In this document: one piece after another, positions 6,560-10,866 of the stretch | Numbering within the stretch: position 1 is the first letter of the stretch | How the letters are laid out: each line of letters begins with the position of its first letter | NCBI GenBank assembly: GCA_035503615.1 | Contig: DATJTI010000029.1 | Location: 1-10,866, forward strand | Reading direction: 5' to 3' | DNA from: AP-15 sp035503615 | GTDB taxonomy: Bacteria; Pseudomonadota; Alphaproteobacteria; ATCC43930; CGMCC-115725 | Length of the DNA: 10,866 bases | Translations under genes and position numbers: made by a program | The notes under the pieces: model-generated | What the model was told of the DNA's origin: nothing | The model's database searches: none | The model's input: only the letters and a program-made list of their open reading frames with translations

Positions 6560-8905
6560 ATGATCCGCTGGCTTCTCGCCGGTTTTGTGGCACTTGTGCT
6601 CGCGCTGGCGGGTGCCGGATATCTTTATCTGCGCTCGTCGCTGCCGCAGACCAGCGGGCGCATAGCGTTGCACGGTCCGCACGCAATGATCCGGATCGTT
6701 CGCGACGCCGACGGCATTCCGACGATTTTTGCGCAGGATGATGACGACGCCGCGTTCGGGCTCGGTTTTGTGCATGCCCAGGACCGGCTGTTCCAGATGG
6801 AGCTGATGCGCCGCTATGCCGCCGGCCGGCTGGCGGAAATCTTCGGGCCAAAAGCGCTGCCGGTCGACAAGATGATGCGCGTGCTCGGGCTGTACCGCGC
6901 GGCAGAGGCCGAAATCCCGTTTCTGTCGCCCGAGATCAACCGCGCGCTGCGCGCCTATGCCGCCGGCGTCAACGCCTTTCTCGCCGCGCACCGGGGCGCG
7001 CTGCCGCCGGAATTTCTGCTGCTGCATTTTCGCCCCGAGCCATGGCGCGAAGCCGACAGCCTCGTCTGGGGCAAGCTGATGGCGTTTCGCCTCGACGGCA
7101 ATTTCCGCGGCGAACTGCTGCGCGCCCGGATGGCGCGGACGATCTCGGCGGCCGACATGGCATTTCTCTATCCACAATACCCGAAGGAAGCGCCGGTCAC
7201 GCTGGCGATGCTGCGGCCGATCTATGGGAAGCTCGCGCTCGGCCGGCTCTACGATCTGCTGCCGCCGATCACCGGGCCGCATTATGCCTCGAACAACTGG
7301 GTGGTCGACGGCAAGCACAGCAAGAGCGGCAAGCCGCTCCTCGCCAACGACCCGCACCTCGCTTTCGGTGCGCCCGGTTTCTGGTATCTCGCCCGGCTGA
7401 AGACCCCCGCGCATGACATCGCCGGGGCGACCGCCGCCGGGCTGCCGCTCGTCGTGATTGGCCATAACGAGCACATCGCCTGGGGTTTTACGACCACAAC
7501 CGCCGATGTCGAGGACCTGTTTGTCGAAAAGGTCGATCCGGCCGATCCCGGGCGCTACATGACCCCCGACGGCAGCGCGCCGTTTGTCACCCGGCGGGAG
7601 AAGATCCTGGTGCGCGGCGGTAAGGCCGTCACGTTGACGGTACGCGCCACCCGCCACGGGCCGGTGCTCTCCGACGTGCTGCCGCCGGGCGCCGCGGATC
7701 CCGGTTATGTGCTGGCGCTGAGTGCTACCTTTCTGCTACCGCAGGATCGCGGTGCCGAAGCGCTGTGGCGGGTCGACCGCGCTGCCGACTGGCCGAGCTT
7801 CCGGGCGGCATGGCGCGGTTTCGTCGGTCCGATGCAGAACACGGTCTACGCCGACGACAGCGGCACGATCGGGTTTATCGCGCCGGGGCTGGTGCCGATC
7901 CGCCGCCGCGGCGACGGCTGGATGCCGGTGCCGGGCTGGACCGGCGAATATGATTGGAAAGGGTTCATCCCGTTCGACCAATTGCCGCAGGCGATCAACC
8001 CGCGATCGGGCCGCTTTGTCAGCGCCAACAACAAGATCGTTCCCGACACCTACCCGTATTTCCTGAGCCGTGACTGGGATCTGCCGAACCGGGCCGAGCG
8101 GATCGACGCACTGCTCGACAAGACCCCGGTGCAGAGCCCGGCATCGAGTGCCGCGATCGACGCCGACACCTTCTCGCTGATGGCGCAGCAGCTGGTGCCT
8201 CTGATGACCGGGATCAGCCCCGCGGACGCTGCCTCGCGCGCGGCACTCCAGATCCTGCGTCGCTGGAATTTCCACATGGATCGCGACGCTGTGGCGCCGT
8301 TGCTGTTCACGGCCTGGCTGCGCCAGTTCAGTCACGCCGTCCTGTTCGGCCGGTTTGGTGATACGATCGCCGATTACTGGAACTTGAAGCCGCAGGTCAT
8401 GAAAGCGGTATTGACCCGGCGGCCGGATTGGTGCGCCGACCCGAAACGGCCGGGCACCGAAACCTGCGCCATACGGCTCGAAGCGGCGCTGCACGCGGCA
8501 CTGGCGGAGCTGCGCGCGGCCTATGGCGATGACATGGACCGCTGGCTATGGGGGCGCGCGCATATCGCCCATTTCGCCAACCCGGTGTTCAGTCAGATCC
8601 CGGTGCTGCGCGGCTGGTTCGATCCATCGATCGCCACGCCCGGCAGCTATGATACGGTCAATCGCGGTCCAAGCGTGATTCGCGATGCCCGCCAACCGTT
8701 CGCGCAAGTATTCGGCGCCGGGCTGAGAATCATTACCGACCTATCGGCTCCACAGGATTCACAGATGATCATCACGACCGGCCAATCCGGCAACCCGCTA
8801 TCGCGCCATTTCGCTGATCTCATTGGGCGCTGGCGCGATTTCGATTGGCTCCGTCCGGGCTGCGCCGCCGCCGTCTCCACCCTTGAGCTGGTGCCCGCGA
8901 AATGA
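6560..8905 (+). CDS. Penicillin acylase family Ntn hydrolase (N-acyl amide / acyl-homoserine lactone acylase type)
   Basis: A complete 781-aa precursor of the penicillin amidase family (PF01804). An N-terminal hydrophobic stretch (4-24) is a signal peptide or membrane anchor, placing the enzyme in the periplasm. The alpha-subunit part contains DADGIPTIFAQ (49-59) and GLGFVHAQDRLFQME (67-81), typical of the family. The self-cleavage site is clear: GPHYA then SNNWVV, so Ser244 would become the beta-subunit N-terminal nucleophile after removal of a spacer. Downstream are NDPHL (263-267), GHNEHIAWGFT (301-311), RHGPVL (365-370), YADDSGTIGFIAPG (430-443) and FVSANNKIVP (486-495), where Asn490 or Asn491 would be the oxyanion-hole residue. 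The family splits amides such as penicillins, N-acyl-homoserine lactones and N-acyl amino acids; the substrate is not readable. No ribosome site is evident before the ATG. The stop overlaps the next ATG by 4 bp. Confidence 0.93.
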   Translation: MIRWLLAGFVALVLALAGAGYLYLRSSLPQTSGRIALHGPHAMIRIVRDADGIPTIFAQDDDDAAFGLGFVHAQDRLFQMELMRRYAAGRLAEIFGPKALPVDKMMRVLGLYRAAEAEIPFLSPEINRALRAYAAGVNAFLAAHRGALPPEFLLLHFRPEPWREADSLVWGKLMAFRLDGNFRGELLRARMARTISAADMAFLYPQYPKEAPVTLAMLRPIYGKLALGRLYDLLPPITGPHYASNNWVVDGKHSKSGKPLLANDPHLAFGAPGFWYLARLKTPAHDIAGATAAGLPLVVIGHNEHIAWGFTTTTADVEDLFVEKVDPADPGRYMTPDGSAPFVTRREKILVRGGKAVTLTVRATRHGPVLSDVLPPGAADPGYVLALSATFLLPQDRGAEALWRVDRAADWPSFRAAWRGFVGPMQNTVYADDSGTIGFIAPGLVPIRRRGDGWMPVPGWTGEYDWKGFIPFDQLPQAINPRSGRFVSANNKIVPDTYPYFLSRDWDLPNRAERIDALLDKTPVQSPASSAAIDADTFSLMAQQLVPLMTGISPADAASRAALQILRRWNFHMDRDAVAPLLFTAWLRQFSHAVLFGRFGDTIADYWNLKPQVMKAVLTRRPDWCADPKRPGTETCAIRLEAALHAALAELRAAYGDDMDRWLWGRAHIAHFANPVFSQIPVLRGWFDPSIATPGSYDTVNRGPSVIRDARQPFAQVFGAGLRIITDLSAPQDSQMIITTGQSGNPLSRHFADLIGRWRDFDWLRPGCAAAVSTLELVPAK

Positions 8906-10152
8906 GCGACCTGCCGGTGACGCTTGGCGACATCCGCAACGCGGCAGCAGCGATCGCCGGCGCGGTCCTGCGCACCCCGACGGTGGCAGCGCCGGCATTG
9001 TCGGCGCTCACCGGGGCCGACATTCATCTGAAGCTCGAAACCTTGCAGCGCACCGGCTCGTTCAAGGAGCGCGGCGCGTTGAACAGGCTCCTTGCGCTAA
9101 GCGAGTCGCAACGGCAGGTCGGGGTGATCGCGATGTCCGCCGGCAACCATGCCCAAGGTGTCGCCTATCACGCGCGACGTCTCGGCATCCCGGCGACGGT
9201 GGTGATGCCGGAGGGGACTCCGTTTACCAAGATCGAGCGCACCGAGAGGCTCGGCGCCCGCGTCGTGCTGAAGGGCGAAGGCCTCATTGCCGCACGCGAG
9301 GCGGCGCAGGCGCTGGCAAACGACGGCGGGCTCGTCTTTGTCCATCCCTATGACGATCCGGCAGTGATTGCCGGCCAGGGCACGATTGCACTCGAGATGC
9401 TGGCCGATTGCCCGGATCTCGACCTGCTCGTCGTGCCGGTCGGCGGCGGCGGGTTGATTTCCGGGATCGCAATCGCGACCAAAGCGATTGCGCCTCACAT
9501 CGAGATCGTCGGCGTGCAATCGATGCTCTACCCATCGATGCAACGGCTGATGCATGGCGAGGAGCCCGGGCCACCCGCCGACGCGGCAACCCTGGCCGAA
9601 GGCATCGCGGTCAAGGAGCCGGGCCGGCTGACCCGCCGGATCGTCAAAGCGCTGGTCGCCAACATCCTGCTGGTCGATGAAGCGATGCTCGAAAACGCTG
9701 TCGAACTGCTGCTCGATGGCCAGAAACTGGTCGTGGAAGGGGCCGGAGCCGCCGGCCTCGCCGCGATCCTTGCCGCGCCCGAACGGTTTGCCGGAAAGCG
9801 GATCGGGATCGTGCTGTCCGGCGGCAATATCGATGTGCGCCTCTTGGCCTCGATCCTGATGCGCGGCCTGGTGCGCGAGGGCCGGCTGGTGCGGCTGCGG
9901 GCCGAATTGCCGGATCTGCCCGGCATCCTGTCACGCGTTTCCGGGATCATCGGCAAGCATGCCGGCAATATCGTCGAGGTTCATCACCAGCGGCTGTTTC
10001 ACGACACCTCGGTCAAGCGCGCCGAACTCGACGTGGTCGTCGAAACGCAGAACCGCCGACACGCCGAAGCGCTAATCGCTGCCCTCAACGCGGCTGGTTT
10101 CCCGACGCGGCTGTTACCGAACGGCGACGGCAATGCCCGAGAGGACCGGTAG
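8902..10152 (+). CDS. Threonine ammonia-lyase (threonine dehydratase) with C-terminal ACT domain
   Basis: A complete 416-aa fold-type II PLP enzyme that deaminates L-threonine to 2-oxobutyrate and ammonia, and usually L-serine to pyruvate. The PLP lysine is Lys55 in LQRTGSFKERGA (48-59). SAGNHAQG (79-86) binds the substrate carboxylate, GGGGL (181-185) binds the PLP phosphate, and LSGGN (305-309) contacts the PLP ring. A single ACT domain (about 331-405, beginning LRAELPDLPGILSRVSGIIG) follows. This layout matches the medium-length bacterial enzymes, longer than catabolic TdcB (about 330 aa) and shorter than IlvA with two ACT-like units (about 510 aa), so both an isoleucine-pathway role and a catabolic role are possible. 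The ATG overlaps the acylase stop (ATGA), which implies translational coupling; no strong ribosome site is seen. A related alternative is an EutB-like dehydratase. Confidence 0.92.
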   Translation: MSDLPVTLGDIRNAAAAIAGAVLRTPTVAAPALSALTGADIHLKLETLQRTGSFKERGALNRLLALSESQRQVGVIAMSAGNHAQGVAYHARRLGIPATVVMPEGTPFTKIERTERLGARVVLKGEGLIAAREAAQALANDGGLVFVHPYDDPAVIAGQGTIALEMLADCPDLDLLVVPVGGGGLISGIAIATKAIAPHIEIVGVQSMLYPSMQRLMHGEEPGPPADAATLAEGIAVKEPGRLTRRIVKALVANILLVDEAMLENAVELLLDGQKLVVEGAGAAGLAAILAAPERFAGKRIGIVLSGGNIDVRLLASILMRGLVREGRLVRLRAELPDLPGILSRVSGIIGKHAGNIVEVHHQRLFHDTSVKRAELDVVVETQNRRHAEALIAALNAAGFPTRLLPNGDGNAREDR

Positions 10153-10169
10153 GGGGAGGAGCAACGGCT

Positions 10170-10460
10170 TCAGCCGGTGCCTTCGACCAGGATCAGCCGT
10201 CCGGTCGACGCCTTCTGGCGGATTTTCAGCGCCCGCTGATACTCGTCGGAGTGGTACCAGCGCCGCGCGGTCTCTGCATCGGGGAATTCGATTACGACAA
10301 TTCGCTGCGGCTCTGGCGAGCCTTCGACCAGCGCGGCGGCGCCGCCGCGCACGATAAAGCGACCGCCAAACCGGGCAATGCTGGCGGCGGCGAGCGGGCG
10401 GTAGGGTTCGTAGGCGCCAGGATCGGTCACCTCTACCTCGGCGATGACATAGGCGGGCAT
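10170..10460 (-). CDS. DUF1330 domain-containing protein
   Basis: A complete 96-aa protein of the DUF1330 family, a small ferredoxin-like dimeric alpha/beta fold related to the Dabb/ABM barrel. The family pattern is visible: AYVIAEVEVTDPGAYEPYR (3-21), then FGGRFIVRGG (36-45), then PEPQRIVVIEFPDAETARRWYHSDEYQ (54-80) and a C-terminal RLILVEG strand. The function of the family is not settled; members sit near varied catabolic genes. The ATG at 10460 is chosen over an in-frame codon 30 residues upstream because AGGAG lies 6 nt before it and the conserved fold begins at the third residue. The leader CGAGGAGAAGC also precedes the molybdenum hydroxylase gene. It converges on the threonine dehydratase gene with 17 bp between stops, and is divergent from the GFA gene. 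Confidence 0.88.
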   Translation of the reverse strand: MPAYVIAEVEVTDPGAYEPYRPLAAASIARFGGRFIVRGGAAALVEGSPEPQRIVVIEFPDAETARRWYHSDEYQRALKIRQKASTGRLILVEGTG

Positions 10461-10518
10461 CGGCTTCTCCTCGCGCAGCAATATCGCCACCCTAGACCGG
10501 TTTGTGTGCCCGGGATAG

Positions 10519-10535
10519 GCGGCCGAGAGGGCCGC
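10519..10535. repeat. Inverted repeat GCGGCC/GGCCGC in divergent intergenic region
   Basis: GCGGCC (10519-10524) and GGCCGC (10530-10535) form a perfect 6-bp inverted repeat with a 5-nt GAGAG centre. It lies about 60 bp upstream of the DUF1330 start, between it and the divergent GFA gene. It may be an operator or a GC-rich chance match. Confidence 0.3.
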
Positions 10536-10669
10536 GAATTCACGGCGCAAGCAAGATCGGGCTTCGATGCCGCGTCCATATGCGAAGAGAAGGGGGTATT
10601 CTGCTGGACGGCCGCCTGGTTATCTCGCGCGGCACAATTGACAAGGCCGAATCTCGGAGGAGCGACACT

Positions 10670-10866
10670 ATGGCGGGTCTGCGAACCGGCGGATGCTTGT
10701 GCGGCAGGGTGCGGTATGAATCGGTCGGGGAGCCGATGTTTTCGCTGCAGTGCCATTGTCGCGACTGCCAGCATCAGAGCGGCAGCGCCTACATCGCGGC
10801 AATGCGGGTGCCCGCAGCCGGATTTCGCGTCACCCGGGGCGAGCCGAGGCTCTATATCAGCATCAG
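10670..10866 (+). CDS. GFA / CENP-V family zinc-binding protein (N-terminal part)
   Basis: The first 65 codons of a gene that runs out of the window. Residues 7-38 carry the GFA-family zinc signature: GGCLCGRVRYE (7-17) with Cys9 and Cys11, then CHCRDCQHQSG (28-38) with Cys28, Cys30 and Cys33. The family includes glutathione-dependent formaldehyde-activating enzyme, but most members have no proven role, so formaldehyde activity should not be assumed. The ATG has GGAGGAG at 10656-10662, 7 nt upstream, the best ribosome site in the window. It was found by reading the DNA directly. A perfect TTGACA lies at 10638-10643 but no -10 fits at the right distance before the ATG. The gene is divergent from the DUF1330 gene. 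Confidence 0.9.
   Translation, partial: MAGLRTGGCLCGRVRYESVGEPMFSLQCHCRDCQHQSGSAYIAAMRVPAAGFRVTRGEPRLYISI

Noticed and set aside
6287..7657. A 456-codon open frame on the - strand (and another at 7736-8494)
   Set aside because: Antisense to the CoA-transferase end and the acylase gene; the product is Arg/Gly/His-rich with no domain pattern.
1..10866. Mobile elements, tRNA genes, CRISPR array or phage genes
   Set aside because: I looked for transposase-like proteins, terminal repeats, regularly spaced repeats and tRNA-like cloverleaf patterns by eye and saw none.

Overview
The window looks like chromosomal DNA of a GC-rich alphaproteobacterium. The base composition, the dense packing with short gaps, the AGGAG/AGGGAG-type ribosome sites, and the gene types (crotonase, CaiB/BaiF CoA-transferase, CoxL-like molybdenum hydroxylase, DUF1640, DUF1330 and GFA proteins) all fit Rhodospirillales- or Hyphomicrobiales-like bacteria. 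The exact taxon cannot be told from sequence alone. I see no tRNA, rRNA, CRISPR array, insertion sequence or phage gene.

Layout. Bases 2-265 (+) are the C-terminus of a 3-hydroxyisobutyrate dehydrogenase-like oxidoreductase. It converges on a PaaG-like enoyl-CoA hydratase/isomerase (319-1098, -), and a bulged hairpin (286-309) lies between them. A 196-bp divergent region follows, with a consensus TATAAT box for the isomerase and a 13-bp palindrome. Next are a VOC/glyoxalase-fold protein (1295-1771, +) and soluble inorganic pyrophosphatase (1800-2327, +). Ppa converges, with a 13-bp gap, on a CoxL/XdhB-type molybdopterin subunit (2341-4728, -), which lies downstream of a small DUF1640-like membrane protein (4825-5103, -).

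From 5338 a co-oriented set runs to 10152: a class III CoA-transferase, a membrane-anchored penicillin-acylase-family Ntn hydrolase with an intact autoprocessing site, and a threonine ammonia-lyase with one ACT domain whose ATG overlaps the acylase stop by 4 bp. The window closes with a DUF1330 protein (10170-10460, -) and the start of a GFA/CENP-V-family zinc protein (10670 to the edge, +).

How the genes may work together. Most encode acyl-CoA, amide, amino-acid or small-molecule catabolism. The most interesting group is CoA-transferase, acylase and threonine dehydratase. It could cleave an N-acyl amino acid in the periplasm, activate the acid as a CoA thioester and deaminate a released Ser or Thr. 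That is inference from order and overlap. The molybdenum hydroxylase subunit has no iron-sulfur or FAD partner in the window, so its partners must be encoded elsewhere if it works as a standard enzyme.
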